In this document: in pieces, positions 33,184 to 45,456 of the stretch | How positions within the stretch are numbered: the first letter of the stretch is position 1 | Layout of the letters: every line of letters begins with the position of its first letter | Origin: Megalobrama amblycephala | Lineage: Eukaryota > Chordata > Actinopteri > Cypriniformes > Xenocyprididae | DNA length: 64,000 bases | Direction of reading: 5' to 3' | NCBI RefSeq assembly: GCF_018812025.1 | Contig: NC_063049.1 | Span: 6,609,513-6,673,512 of the forward strand | Program-made: the position numbers and the translations under genes | Notes under the pieces: generated by a model | The model's input: only the letters and a program-made list of their open reading frames with translations | What the model was told of the DNA's origin: nothing | Database searches by the model: none

Positions 33184-33370
33184 CTAAACAACAAACTGAA
33201 GCATTAATTTAACGGCTGCTCAGAATTAGAGACATAATACTTATTTTGATCATATAATTTAATAATGGAACTGACTACAAAGAATTCTAATTACCTTAAT
33301 TTCTTAGTTCCAGAAAGAGTGAAACAGTGTTTGTGTGTTTGTCTTCAGTTACAGGGGAGGCTTGAGAAAA
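33184..33370 (-). other. IRG 5' untranslated exon and intron
   Basis: The minus strand shows a 5' splice site AAG|gtaatt at 33293 and a 3' splice site ...gtttag at 33184, four bases before the IRG ATG. The untranslated exon extends right of 33293 to at least about 33340. IRG genes commonly have a short 5' non-coding exon. Confidence 0.6.
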
Positions 33371-35564
33371 CACTGTAAAAGTTTTAAAGACAGAAACTGA
33401 TTATGAAACAAATGAACAACATTTGTAACAAGAGTCAAAAGACATCATACAGGGCAAAAGTACTTTTCATTTTACACATTTTTTTTTAATATTATTCGAA
33501 TGTAAATTATTTATAGCTATTATTTTATTTTTTGATTTTTTTGCATGAAATAGCCAAAGTGTAAAATTGTTTTTCAAAATGTGACTTTTGTCATACATAC
33601 AAAAGACATACATATTATTAGGTCATATGAAAAGGTGTTATTAAGATGCATTTTCAACGTACCTTAAACTATTTCGAACCATACAATGGATTTCCGTATC
33701 TTCTGTACTGTAACACTCCAAATGTAGAAATGCCTTCTTGAGTTTGTGCGGGGAGTTTTTATTGATCAAAGTGCAAATAGGAGGAGCTTCTCAGCCTCAG
33801 CCAAATAATGCAAATGAACATATTTGTAAAAGATATATGTAATATTTAATTATATATTTTAAGTAGTTAAAAAAAAAATATTCCTCCTAGCTCTTAGCCA
33901 CCTTTTTAAATTTTTATTTTATCTTAAATTAGCTATACTATGACAGTAGATATGTTAAAGGTTTACAGTATAGTGTCCAAACTAGCACTTCTGAATTTTT
34001 GTTTTTTAATTTTGTTTTGTTTTAGTAAAGTTAGTATAACACATTTAAAAAAAAAAAAAAAAAAAAAAAATTCTAATTTGTCTGAATATTGCCTGTATTA
34101 TTATTTAACTTTTTTTTTGTACAATTTCTAGTCTAGGCCTATATAAGTATATCTCCCATGAGAATAAAATGACAGGAAAATAACACAAGAACATTTACTC
34201 GGAGGTCAGCATCTTTCTCACAGGTTTAAAGGGTTAGTTCACCCCAAAAATGATCAGATCAACGTACGCAGAAAATGTAAAACTCTTGTAGTTCACAAAG
34301 CTTATGCTACATCCTACGCTTTCCCTATTCAACTTACAGAAAAAGTGTAACTGACGTGACACCAGTTTACAATTTCTTCGTAACTTCAATATGGAAGGAG
34401 GTCTGGCTGAAGCTAAATATTTTACTTCATGACTTGTTAAATATGGATTTTTTTTTTTTTTTTACACAAATGCTTTTTATACACTTTTCGCTTCAGAAGG
34501 CCTTTATTACAACCCCCCCCCCCCCACCCCTCATTAACTTAATCTGTTTAAAAGCTTTATATATTATATTTATTTAAATTTAAAAGCAAAGTTTAATATT
34601 GTAAATTAATAATAGGCCTAATTATATGAATATGTCATAAATTATTCATAATTTTAATTTATAAATATAATAAATAATTAACAGCAAAAGTTTGACCTGA
34701 TTGGTCAAGTTTGGGTTTGTGATCTCTATGTTACACGGAGCAGGTTAGCCGTGTAGCGTAAGTTACCATAGCAATGAACCCCGCTACAAACCAATCCACC
34801 TTCATAAGCCTGAAAAACCAGAGTTTGCTCAAACTAATCTTGAACTTACCTGGATAGCAACTGAAACCGGCTTTGTGCAACAGGCCACTGGAAGTAAAGT
34901 AACCTGTGCATGCGTTTTCACCGATTATAATGTATTTACTTAATTAAAACACGTAAGAGATGATCGTGCAGGACAAAACGAAGGTGTAAATATGAAAATA
35001 TGGAGAGCAGTAGGCTCCTTCAGAAGGTTTTTTCAGCTGTGCTACAGTGCAACAGAGGCTCTACTTAAATGTACACATTTATTTATTTTCTATTTTCATT
35101 TATTATTTATTAAACCAACTATAAAGCTGGGGACACTCTTAACAACCATCTGAAAAATCAGAACACCGAATCCGCCATTTTGTCCGATAAAGCAGTCAGG
35201 AGTTAGAAGATTAACCTCGGTGGAGTTAAACTTGAAAAATTGTGTATATTGACATCTTTCCGCGTTTGAAACAACATTCCTTCAAAGACTGAGGGAGAAC
35301 ACGGAATATATACAGGTCAGACAAAGGGGCAAACAAGGCTAATGAACAAGAGACACCTGGAACTAATGAACTCAAATCAGGCTAACCAAGGTAACTAACT
35401 AGTGGCGGGGAAACTGAACAAAAGAACATGTGACACAAGGGAAACATACACAGAACACTGACAGTTGCAAGGTAAGATGAAACAGGACCCAATTGCAGCA
35501 GTTTTCAGGACTTATTTTAACAAATACTCAGGATACATAGAACACGGGACAACAACCACTTAAA
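33371..35564. other. Intergenic upstream of IRG; simple repeats and LTR-like debris
   Basis: No gene. A-runs at 34045-34070, a C-run at 34510-34525 and a common fish repeat phrase (gggttagttcaccccaaaaa) at about 34231. 35285-35560 contains degenerate LTR-like phrases (gatgaaacaggacccaattg). No interferon-response site is clear enough to call. Confidence 0.45.
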
Positions 35565-35690
35565 GGATTATTTCCATTTCAAATGAAAATTAGCCCCAGC
35601 TTTACTCACCCTCTAGCCATCCTAGGTGTATTTGACTTTCTTCTTTCTGATGAAAACAATCAGAGAAATATTAATCTTTTAAATGCAACA
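35565..35690. repeat. Fragment of a common fish DNA repeat
   Basis: Phrases atttcaaatgaaaattagcc, ctttactcaccctctagcca and gactttcttctttctgatga belong to a very abundant cyprinid repeat. Only one part is present. Confidence 0.55.
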
Positions 35691-35803
35691 ATAACAGACA
35701 ACTGAACTGAACTAAACACAGGGCTTAAATACACAGGGACTAAAGAGTTAATTGATTGAACAGGTGACAGGAATACAACAATCAGAAACACTAGGAAACT
35801 GGG

Positions 35804-36052
35804 TCAAATGAGGCTGGCCACACACTTGTGAGCTTTGGTTAGTGGTGGCTGAAATGCATCTTTATGCACAACTGCCAGCCTGCATGGAGAGCTTCTTGAG
35901 ACTCCAGAGAAACCAGCAGCTTCAAATACCTGTTTGCTGCTCAACACTGGCTTTTTTTTAGCTGCCCTTTTAATACAATACATTTTTTTGACAGGAACTT
36001 TCATTAATAAGCCTTTATCTGACCGGGTTCTGCTGTGCTCTAAATCACTCAC
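35804..36052 (-). pseudogene. Tc1-like transposase DNA-binding fragment
   Basis: A frame of 82 codons reads LSSKQVFEAAG, GVSRSSPCR and RLAVVH, then PPLTKAHK. This is the second helix-turn-helix and linker region of Tc1-like transposases of the type that keeps GVSRST and PPLT..HK. No catalytic part adjoins. Call by motif resemblance only. Confidence 0.55.
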
Positions 36053-36260
36053 AAATTTTATGATAATTTGGTAATCTCCATTCAGTTTTCACACAATATT
36101 AGTTGTTTTCATGCCTTTTGCACAACAGTTAGTTTATTAACTCTCCTGTATGGTTTGTTTGTTAGGTAAACTCAGTGTCATTTTTGGTCTGTCAATCAAA
36201 CTCCCGGCAAAGGGTGAATTTCACATCAGTGAATAAATACATAATAAATAATAATAATAA

Positions 36261-37400
36261 TAATAAATACCCCCCCCCCCCCCCCCCCCCATTAAAACCG
36301 GCGTTCAGTGATAAAGCGCTCTTCTGTGTGGACTGTGCACAAGTGCCAAGAGAGCACAGTTGCATGCCACTGATAACAGCAGCAAAGTCAACAGACGCTC
36401 AACATGATTTCAAAAACAACACATATTAGTACTGTATTAATGGCAGTTTGGCTTTAATTATTGGCTTATTCTGGTCAAACTTGAATATTATTGAATAAGT
36501 GCCATAATTAATGAGGATTTAACTTTCATTTTAAAATAGGGGGGTCAAATTGCCTTTATTAGTACTGTATTAATGCCAGTTTAGCCATAATTATTGTCTT
36601 ATTCTGGTCAATAAACTTAAATATCACACAATAAGTGCCATAATTAATGTGGATATATCTTTCACCTTGGGGGTCAAATTGTCTCTATACTATTTTAGCA
36701 AATTATAACTAAAAAACAATCGGCAATTAAACAATCACTAGCTTATTGTTCTGTTAACTTAACAGAATGGCACAGAAATATAATTACATCACTACACAAA
36801 AATAATATATGGCTTATTAAGTTGTAGACAATGACTAAAAAGGCGTTTACTGTACATTCAGTTAATCATTAATTACTAAGTTAAACCTTTTGTTTATTTA
36901 ATGTGTATCTTTCAAATGTTTAATCATTTGTAATATAATGGCTGATATGCCCAACTACTGTATATGTTAAGTTAATCATTACTATTGTGTCCATGATTGA
37001 CTAATGCATAATTCAGGACCCTTAAAATGTACAATTAAGAATTAACACTAGTAATTAATGATTAACTTGTTCACAATTAAGCATTAGTTAATCATTAATT
37101 AATGCTTAATAATGCATTATTCTGGACTCTTAAAATAAAGTGTTACCCATTTTTCACCTGGGAATGTGCGTGTCCGTGGGTGGGGCTCTGTGGCTGCGGT
37201 AATGTGGGCTGGTGTGGCTACAGTTCCAGGGCTGAATTTTTGTCCCAGTCCGCCCCTGAGACACCAGAGGTTCTAATCTGGGTTCTAATCCCCCGAGCGC
37301 CAAGAGAGCACAGTTGCATGCCACTGATAATAGTGGCAACATCACTGAACGCTCAGCATGATTTCAAAAACAACATTCCAGTGCCAGATCGCCTCTTATT
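36261..37400. repeat. C-run, local direct repeats and MITE fragments
   Basis: A run of about 20 C (36271-36290). An 80-base direct repeat (agagcacagttgcatgccac) is at 36350-36425 and 37307-37378. Between them, a unit of about 130 bases (tagtactgtattaatg, agtgccataattaatg) is tandemly duplicated at 36425-36550 and 36556-36680. 36815-37145 ends in a MITE-like terminus (cttaaaataaagtgttaccc). Confidence 0.7.
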
Positions 37401-39396
37401 TAACAAACGAATGAAATACATGCTTTGCTAGTCAACTGGAGATGTTTCATGTTCCATGCCACGAGATGTTTCAAAAAGTGGTGGTGAAAAGTGGTGGGGA
37501 CCCGTCCCACCCGCAAATTACGCCTATCAGACTCCGTGTTTTTGTCTCTTGTGTGTGCATGGAATGAGCATTCACTCGTTCTCGTGCGCTTTGTCCTATT
37601 ATGTGAGTGTTCGGTTTCGAGTTCGAGTGCTTTCATGCTGTCTTGTTTAGTGTGAACACGTTACTATGGAGTTAATATTGTGCCATAATTAAACAAATCC
37701 AGCATTTTGTAAACTAACACAAATCTGCTTTGCAAAGACAAAACTCGACTCACAAACAAACAAGTCGGTTTGAGCGAAAACGCAGATGAGTAAGAAATAT
37801 GTATTGTGTTTTACAAAAATAAAATTAATATAAATAAATGAGCCTACATATTTCACAAATAAATACAAACCATCCTGGCATGTAATCTTTGAACATATAC
37901 CAAATCTAGTGCATACAAACGCACACCTCTCTGTTACGATTGTAAGACACTGTTTTGATGTATGTTTCTATCTTTTATTTCAGCCTGGTCTCATTGTTTA
38001 TACATAGTTATTAATATGTTACTTTCAAAGACACAAAATGTACCTTTTTGTACGTTTAGAAAGGTGATAAAACGTACAATATTGATGTAATTATGGCACT
38101 AAAACATAAAAATACTTAAGTTTTTACAGCGAAAAAATCATGTCATAAAATTTTTCATGTCATAAAATTTGTATCATTTTGTAGATAAATGTAAGATCCC
38201 TAAACCCACCCTGAACCTAAACCTACCCATTTTATACAGAATGTTAAAAGAATAAAACATAATGGACAGAAATGTGTAGGAAAATTACAATTTTAGTAAA
38301 ATATAACATTAAAACGATATTTTGAGCCACTAATCCTACACCTACCCCTAAACCTACCCATAACCATTTCTTAAAACTTCACTCCTGCATTTATGAAGGT
38401 GAAGAGAACAAGACCAGCTGCTTTTATACAAACTCCCTCTTCAAAAGAATAACAGACAAACAAGTATAATCACAATAATTTATTTCTTGCGAAAATGTCA
38501 AAAATGGTACCAAAAGTAATTTAAATGATGATGAGTTCCAGTCCTCTCTGGCGGTAATATTTTTTTATAGGGTACAGAGCAGAATTTAATTTATTAATCC
38601 GTTAAATTATGAATCTGGCTTCTCCCTGTGAAGGCGCGATACTCATTTCAAATGTCAATCCACTTAAACACGGCATGTCGCAATCTGTGACGAAGCAGGT
38701 GAGAACCAATGAGCGTTCGATATCAGTGCCGTAAACCATGTCGTAACGCTTCTCGAGGGTGGCGCATTGGCACTACTTTCAAATTTGAATCATAACGAGC
38801 GCAGACTTTAACTGTGACGGTCGCTGCTGCTGAGAATGAAGATGAAGATTGACGGATAAAGGGCTGAATTTGGATCTGTTCCTTACAAACATATGGATTC
38901 TAAAGATATGAAGTACAGCAAACAAATAAAATGGGTGTGAATTTATGTTGTGCTTTGGTGTATCTTATGGTTGTATTGTCATTCGCTGCGTAGGAGAAAA
39001 CGCCTTCTGTGTTGCACAGCAAACAAACTAAATATACAAGATGGTTAAACAATTACAGAAATTTTATTAATTTTAAGGTTTCAAAGTGTAGTCTTGTTTA
39101 ACATTATGTAATCCTCCGAAACAAGTTTGCAGCACAAGTCACGAACAGAAATGTTATTTCATATTAAGTAGATGAGTGTTTTCAAACTGTTTTCAATAAA
39201 TTCGACAAAAAACATAATGACATGACAATTGAATACAACAGATTTAAATAATTAAAGCCACAATTTTAATATTAAAACATGGGAATTCATATACATTCAC
39301 ACTTTACGTTTGTCAGGGTTCTGTCACTTCTGTCTAGTTTATTTCTTGGTTTTGTGACAGAGCTCTGACACTCCCGTTTTTGTCCTGTCTTTGTGT

Positions 39397-39854
39397 GAGC
39401 GTACGGTCTCGAGTGTTCTGGAGCCGTGCGCTCTCTTGTCTGCGTGCCTTGTTTCAGGTTGGGAGCGTGGCGTTCGGATCCCGGCACTCATGTCTAGTTT
39501 GGTTTCGGTTTCATGTCGGGATTCAGACACTCGCACTCCCAGTCCTGTCTTTATTGTGAGCGCACGGTTGAGTGTTCTTTCACTTGCCGTGCGTTCTTGT
39601 CTCATGTTTTCTCATGTTTTTCTTGTATTGTCATGTTTTGTGTAGCACGCGGTTTGTTTCCACCTGCCGCGTGCTTTCATGTTGTGTTTTTGTCTTGTGT
39701 TGTGTAGCACGCAGTCTGTGTTTCACGGGCTGCGTGCTCTCATGTTACTTGTTTTGTGTGAACACGCGGCTTATGGGTTCTCTCATAGTCGCGTGTTCAT
39801 GTCTCGTCTTGTGTAAGCACATGGCTTGTGATTTGTCTTCATTGGCCTTGTGCT
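39397..39854 (+). repeat. Array of covarying hairpins in the LTR
   Basis: Imperfect repeats of about 55-85 bases each hold a short inverted pair: 39397-39406/39424-39433, 39558-39567/39587-39596, 39644-39652/39667-39675 (AGCACGCGG/CCGCGTGCT), 39706-39714/39730-39738 (AGCACGCAG/CTGCGTGCT), 39760-39768/39790-39798 (GAACACGCG/CGCGTGTTC), 39816-39825/39845-39854, and beyond the inserted MITE 41013-41022/41044-41053 (GAGCACATGG/CCATGTGCTC). Changes on one arm are matched on the other. Confidence 0.85.
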
Positions 39855-39867
39855 TGTGTTTTTGTTA

Positions 39868-41000
39868 GGGTAGAGTGGGGGAAAACGCCCCCCACCTGTT
39901 TTTCTCAAAATAAGCACTAAAGGTAGTCAATATACATTTTCACTGTTGCTATGCACTATGTTTGACAACGGGGATAAACAAATCTCCTTGGAGAAGCTGA
40001 CACCAGCGACATATTTGAAGAGAAGAGGATTACATGGCAAGCGCTATAATTTTCAGATATTAGTAAACAAGTGTTTAAGAGAATACTGTTCTGCAGGATA
40101 TCACAGTGATGTGTGATAGATGAATAGTGAAGTCTGTAGTTTGAGAGGATATGTTATTTATAAGGAATATAATTATATTTTTAAAATTAAACATTTTTTA
40201 AAAAAGTCGTAGCTTGTGGGGTAAAACGCCCCCTACGCTGAGGGGTAAAACGCCCCCCAGAGGGCATAGTTTATCTCATAAATTACATCATAATTACTAT
40301 AATAACATATTTCTGTCTATCAAATCCTTTGTTTTACACTTAATGCAGTATAACTAGGTGGTAAAATCAAAATATTTTAAAATTAAAAAAAAAAAAAAAA
40401 AATACATCAAGTGCATTAGACTAGCTTGATAGCACAGTTAACTCACTGATGGAAGGTGGTTAGGTGACCCAATGAAAAAACATAGGGGCTTTTAATGCAT
40501 TTATTGGATATATTTCAGTACATAAATATACAAATTTATAAGTTTCATATTTATTTGGGGTTTTCTGTTTGTCTTGGTGATAGTGGTGAACAAATACATC
40601 AATTATCAAATGTTAAAAATTTGGATATGTTGGATATTCCTCAAATAAATATTAAAAATATTAAATATATAGGCCTATACATGTTGATACATTACTTGCC
40701 TTTTACTTTTAGAGATTAAAAGTGTTGATCTATGAAGCAAACTGGTTGGTAAGAAAGGGGGCATTTTACCCCACCTTGGGGGGCGTTTTACCCCACCGCT
40801 GGGGCAAAACGCCCCCTTTGTACAAAAATATTTTCAGTCAAAATACTAATTAATTATGAAGGCTGAGCAATTTTAATATTTGGTGAATAACTCCTGCCAT
40901 AGTCACTCAAAACTGGGATGGCAATTCTAGTCACATTTATGTTTTGTTTCACTGTAATGTCACATTTTCCTTAAGGGGGGCGTTTTCCCCCACTCTACCC
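39868..41000. mobile_element. MITE with inverted ends and internal copies of its end motif
   Basis: Ends gggtagagtgggggaaaacg and the inverted complement; flanking TA on both sides (39866-39867, 41001-41002). Internal copies of the end motif (ggggtaaaacgcccc) occur at about 40218, 40242 and 40801, and inverted at about 40757 and 40777. No coding region. It interrupts the hairpin array of the solo LTR. Confidence 0.85.
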
Positions 41001-42093
41001 TATGTTTGGTGTGAGCACATGGCTTGTCATATGTTTCTTTGTGCCATGTGCTCTAATGTCTTGTCTTGACCCTTGCAGTCCTGTGCTGGTTCGTTATCAT
41101 TATCGACGTTTGTTTACCTTTTGTCGAGTCAAGTCTGTTTTCCCCCTCGAGGTAGTTTTGTTTGTGTTTTGTTTCTATTATTGAATAAAGCCCTCCTTTC
41201 CTGCATTGAGTCCTCGCTCCTTCCACCACCCAAAATACCTGACAACGTTACATGTTTTTCGTTTTTTTGCTGTTAATATGCAAGTATTTTTACGTTGTAC
41301 GTTTTACGTTTTTTACGTTAGTGCTATAAATACGTCAATGTTGTTTTTTGTGTGTATGAAAACGTAAGTAAATGTACGTGTGGTAGAACCAAACTTTACG
41401 TTTAAAATAAACACGTTGTTTATTTCCCCTATTACATTTTATTTGTATGTTCTTGTAAAGCGCTTGGAGATGCAACTTTTAAAAGGTGCTATAAAACAAA
41501 GTTTATTATTATAAATGCGTGTTTTGGGGCTTCTCTATGGATACTAACGTAAATTGACACATAGATAAGTGCCATCTGCGGTTTTGGAAGAGGAATTTGC
41601 TCAACAGCATTTGTGAGAAAATCAAGCAGAGAGATCTCATAAAAAGGCAAGTGTTTTACAATCGTAACAGACAGGTGTGCGTTTGTATGCACTGGTGTTT
41701 GTTCAAAGATTACATGCCATTTGTAGGATGGTTTGTATTTGTGAAATATGATGTAGGCTCATTTGTTTATATTTGTAACAATTCATATATTTGTTACTCC
41801 ACTGCATTTTCGCTCAAACTGACTTTTGTATTTGCACATCACTTTCTGTTTGTTTGTGAGTTGAGTTTTCCTTTGCAAAGCAGATCGTGTTTGTTTGCAA
41901 AATGCTGGATTTGTTTGTTTAATTATGGCACAATATTAACTCTATAGGATGTGCTTTCAGCCGTCTCTGCGAGAATCTTTCTGAAACGTCTCAAAAATGA
42001 ACTGAAACTCAGAAAATAATTATCACACAAACATGAAACATGTATAAAGAAAGCTTGAAATGTCTACTTTTAAATAAAACAATTCACATTTAA

Positions 42094-42574
42094 AGATGAC
42101 CTATTATGCCTTATACCTTTTGACAAAACATAATATAGTCTCTGGTGTCCTCAGAATGTGTCTGAAGTTTCAGCTCAAAATACCCCACAGATCATTTATT
42201 ATAGCTTGTCTAATATGCCCCGATTTGGGTGTGAAAATCAAGCCGTTTTTGTGGGTGGGTTGCTTTAAATGCAAATGAGCTCGTGCGGGACAGCTGCACT
42301 CCAGGACCAGTGTTACTCATCGCTTGAGAAAACAATGGCGCCGCCATGGGTGGAAACATACAGATTCAGGGGGCGGTAATACTATGATAAGTTCCCCTTC
42401 CTACATCACAAAGGGAGCGAAATCAGAACAGCTCAATTTTTCACATACTTGTAGAGTAAGGCTTACCAAAACAAAGTTACTGGGTTGTCCTTTTTCACAT
42501 TTTCTGTGCTGGTAGATGCACCATAGACCTGATTATAACACTTAAACAAGTCAGATTTTCATGATATGACCCCT
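42094..42574. mobile_element. TTAA-flanked MITE related to 3467-4432
   Basis: Ends agatgacctattatgcc and gatatgacccct are roughly inverted, bounded by TTAA (42090-42093, 42575-42578). The internal phrase gtttcagctcaaaatacccc is shared with the two longer TTAA elements. Confidence 0.75.
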
Positions 42575-42717
42575 TTAAAACAAATATTCTCCTGCAATGT
42601 AATCTGTATGAAACTGTACAATGCACAATTTCTGGAGTGAGCGGTTAACTGCCAAACTGTATGATTTGTTGCTGCTTCACCACGGTAAGAAAAAAATCCC
42701 ATACCGTCACAGCCCTT

Positions 42718-42900
42718 GTTGTGTGCCTCTGTATTTTCTCTCTCCCTTCTGTCAGTTTCTTAGGCTCATCTATACGAGATGGAAATTGGTTCGGGAAGCT
42801 GTCTGTCTTTATTAACCTGAGTCACATCACAGCCTCCACTACCAATCCTGTCTGCTGCTGGTGTTAAAAACAAGACAGGACGTCTCTTGCCTTTGCCCAG
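42718..42900. repeat. Unnamed dispersed repeat R4 (copy 3, longest)
   Basis: Begins gttgtgtgcctctgtatttt, contains cttaggctcatctatacgag and ends with aacaagacaggacg. Copies at 29431 and 30495 (the latter ends aagcacgacaggac). Not assigned to a known family. Confidence 0.65.
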
Positions 42901-43119
42901 ACAAAGCTTTCACTATCTCAGGAAGCTGGTAACACACTGCTTTATCACGGTCAGCCTTACTTACACCCTCATCTAGTCGTTGACAGTGCTTTTGCTGTGA
43001 TGTCTTTCTTATGTTCTCTGAGAATGTCTGAGCTACGTACCGAGGAGCTAAAGAGGTTGCAGAGTCGCTGCAGTAGTCCTAAAACTGAGGTTGAGGTTAT
43101 GACTTCTGCAAGGAACACA

Positions 43120-44240
43120 AAAAGCCTTGTTAATTACAAGCACTCTTTTTTGAACACCTTGTTTTTCCCCTGATTGTTACTTGATTATCATAGGACTGGC
43201 CATGACAGTTGGCAATATTCAAACCTAGGTGACCTAGTAATGACTCGCACAAGCCCTTCCCTGTGGTATCCATTACATTGAGAAAACCGACAAAATGCTC
43301 ATGAATGGAAACACCTTTCAAATTCTCAAAAAGAATTTACAATTCTTTCCACCAATGACAGCTGCTCCTGATGACTAAAATCTGTTGTGTAGTCCATGAT
43401 GACAGAGAAGTATTTGGTTTTCTAACTCTCTCAACTCTCAGCATTTTTCCAAAATGGTAATGAGCTCATTGTGAATGTGTTTACTGAGATAAGCGTCACA
43501 TAACTCTTTGGTTTGTATTCTCCGCAGGTGCTCTTGCATGACAGGGTCAAACTGAGACATTAATTCAAAGAAAATCTCCATTTCCAGATTCAAATAACCT
43601 CTTTGAATGGCCCTGGAAAGTAAGATGCATTCTGCTAAATGACTGACGATTGTAATCAAACATCTCGAGACCTTCCAATGTTTCATTTCCAGAGATAGAA
43701 ACTTCTGCTAATCTGATCAAGAGCTGTGATGGTTTTTAGCCTCTCTGGCAAACCATGCCAGCTTTCCGTGTTTTATTTTATTTGTTTTGAGGTAGTTGCT
43801 GTGTATGAATCGACGGCCATCATTGCTAACTGGGAACATTTTTTTTTATTTGAACTGGCTTTCAAACAGCAACCGCAAGCTCACAGCATTCTTTTGTCTG
43901 ACAGGTGTTTTTGCCAGAAAGCAGGATTGTCGCTCATTAATACGGCCTGTGTGCTGTTTGTGGGCTACACTCACCAGCACTTTGTAATTTTCTGGGGCCG
44001 GGAGTGAACTCATTTCCTGTATCTGATGGAGAGGGGCTGCTGTGGGAGCAGCACTGACTGTGTTGGTTGCCATCGGTGGATTTTGTGTGAAAAATAGAAG
44101 AGACTTTTGGGAGTTTGGCCTCGTTTTTTTGTTGTTGTTGTTGTTGTTCTTTTTTTCTTATTTCTTTCAGCTCTGCTTGGGCAGTGTCAGTGTTGAACAA
44201 AGAATTTCTGAGTAGGTTTAGAGTTGACAGAATCATACAA
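43120..44240 (-). pseudogene. hAT-superfamily transposase relic (DUF4371/ZMYM-like)
   Basis: Reading minus, 43686-43438 has LSRAIQRGYLNLEMEIF, SQFDPVMQEHL and LSKHIHNELITIL, and 43321-43130 has EHFVGFLNV, DTTGKGLCESLL and CHGQSYDNQ. This is the order of the DUF4371 region in ZMYM1-like proteins and related hAT transposases, including the catalytic-type Asp in QSYDN. The upstream parts (to 44240) include a glutamine run from CAA/CAG-type repeats and poorly matching sequence. Several stops and shifts separate the pieces and the dimerisation domain is missing. Confidence 0.75.
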
Positions 44241-44249
44241 ATCCAACCT

Positions 44250-45296
44250 GGGGTCCGTTCTTCATACCTCGTTTAATACATCTGAGATGCTAGATCTTCT
44301 AATCATGATAACTGATCTCTGGCTAATTTAGTTCTTCAAACGAATTTGTGAATTGGATTAAAATATCTGGATTAAGTTGTCTGAGATTACTGCGCGTTCT
44401 CGTGTTCCTTGAAAAGGGCAGATGTATCGATACTCATGATCAGCAATGCAACGATTGGCTGGCGGCAAGACAGCAACGTAATGACATCATAATTAGAAAA
44501 GACACCTGATGAAAAACTTGACGAATTTCTAGACCTTTATAATGAAACAGCTAAGCGAACAAAATGGCAGAACAACATACATGTTACAATAGATAAATGA
44601 AATGTGCAATTATTTTGATTTACAAGCATTTGTACAGTTGCACATTTTTATTTCAATGTTGTAATTCACAATTTATTTAATTTTATATTTGAAGCAGATT
44701 TGTTACATGACAACATTGATTAAAGTTTTAATTAAATTAATTAAAGTCAAGATCAAGTTATCTGCATCTCCTGCGCTTCATCAAGCCACTCCCATAATAG
44801 CGTCACCATTCAAATTAATGCACGGCTCAGAATAACTGTACAAGCATGTGTGTAAGACCCATAATAAAACTGTAAAGTAATTATTCCATCATGAATAAAT
44901 CTTTCAATTAGTAAAACTGGCTGTGCCTATAGTATTATAGACTACACAACATTATAATATTATTTTCAAAATAATTTGTAAATTATTATTTTAAATGATA
45001 GTCCCTGGATAAGTAGAGTACTCTTGAAATAAATCAGCAGTGGCTGGGACAGATTGAAAGTATCAATAACACTTAAAAAGATGCAATCTAATCCTGTTTA
45101 CATGAAATAAGTCTGCTCCCGAGCAGGTTTAAGCTTACGGACCTGTGGCAGCAAGTCCAGGATGAGCATTTAAGAACCGAACAATCCAAGATCATGCCAA
45201 ATTGTCATCAATCAAATCCAGCTAACCAAGTTAGCGACGTACGAAGAAGTTTTAACTCAGAGTTGGTTAAACCTCCTTATTAAAACAGGCCCCTGA
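44250..45296. mobile_element. Non-autonomous DNA transposon (CAGGGGCC-type ends)
   Basis: The right end, read inward on the minus strand, is caggggcctgttttaataag; the left end reads ggggtccgttcttcatacct. They are roughly inverted, and the same end appears at 30651. About 1.05 kb, non-coding. Confidence 0.6.
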
Positions 45297-45456
45297 TCTA
45301 AACCTATGAATATGAAAATGCCATGACTATGAAAAGCCATGATCAACAGCACCTGAAAAAAAAAAAAAAAGATTGCTGCATATTTCTCCCCAGTAGAACT
45401 GGAAGTGCTGCTGCAAGTGTAGCAATACATGCTGGTGTCAAAAGGAAATCACTTAT

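Larger units (their letters stand above)
39311..41244 (+). mobile_element. Solo LTR with 5-bp target duplication
   Basis: Ends TGTCAGGG...ACCTGACA are inverted, and the element is flanked by perfect direct repeats ACGTT (39306-39310 and 41245-41249). Without the 1133-bp insertion at 39868-41000 the LTR is about 800 bases. A polyadenylation signal (aataaag, about 41183) lies 60 bases from the right end. No internal retroelement sequence remains, so it arose by LTR-LTR recombination or the internal part was lost. Frames over it are not coding. Confidence 0.9.
37664..41947. mobile_element. DNA transposon with long terminal inverted repeats, interrupted by a solo LTR
   Basis: The left arm from 37664 (ctatggagttaatattgtgc, caaatccagcattttg, ctgctttgcaaag) is matched inverted by the right arm ending at 41947. 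Similarity extends about 300 bases inward on each side, to about 37985 and 41620. The interior (37990-39305 and 41250-41610) is non-coding, rich in acgtaaa and cctaaacctaccc phrases. The solo LTR 39311-41244 lies inside, making an outer layer of a three-level nest. Superfamily unknown; no clear target duplication. Confidence 0.75.

Noticed and set aside
34356..36429. Frames with poly-Phe, poly-Pro or poly-Asn stretches
   Set aside because: They translate T, C and AAT simple repeats and are not supported as genes.
39391..39868. Overlapping Cys- and Val-rich frames on both strands
   Set aside because: They lie over the hairpin repeats of the solo LTR, and are low-complexity products of GT-rich DNA.
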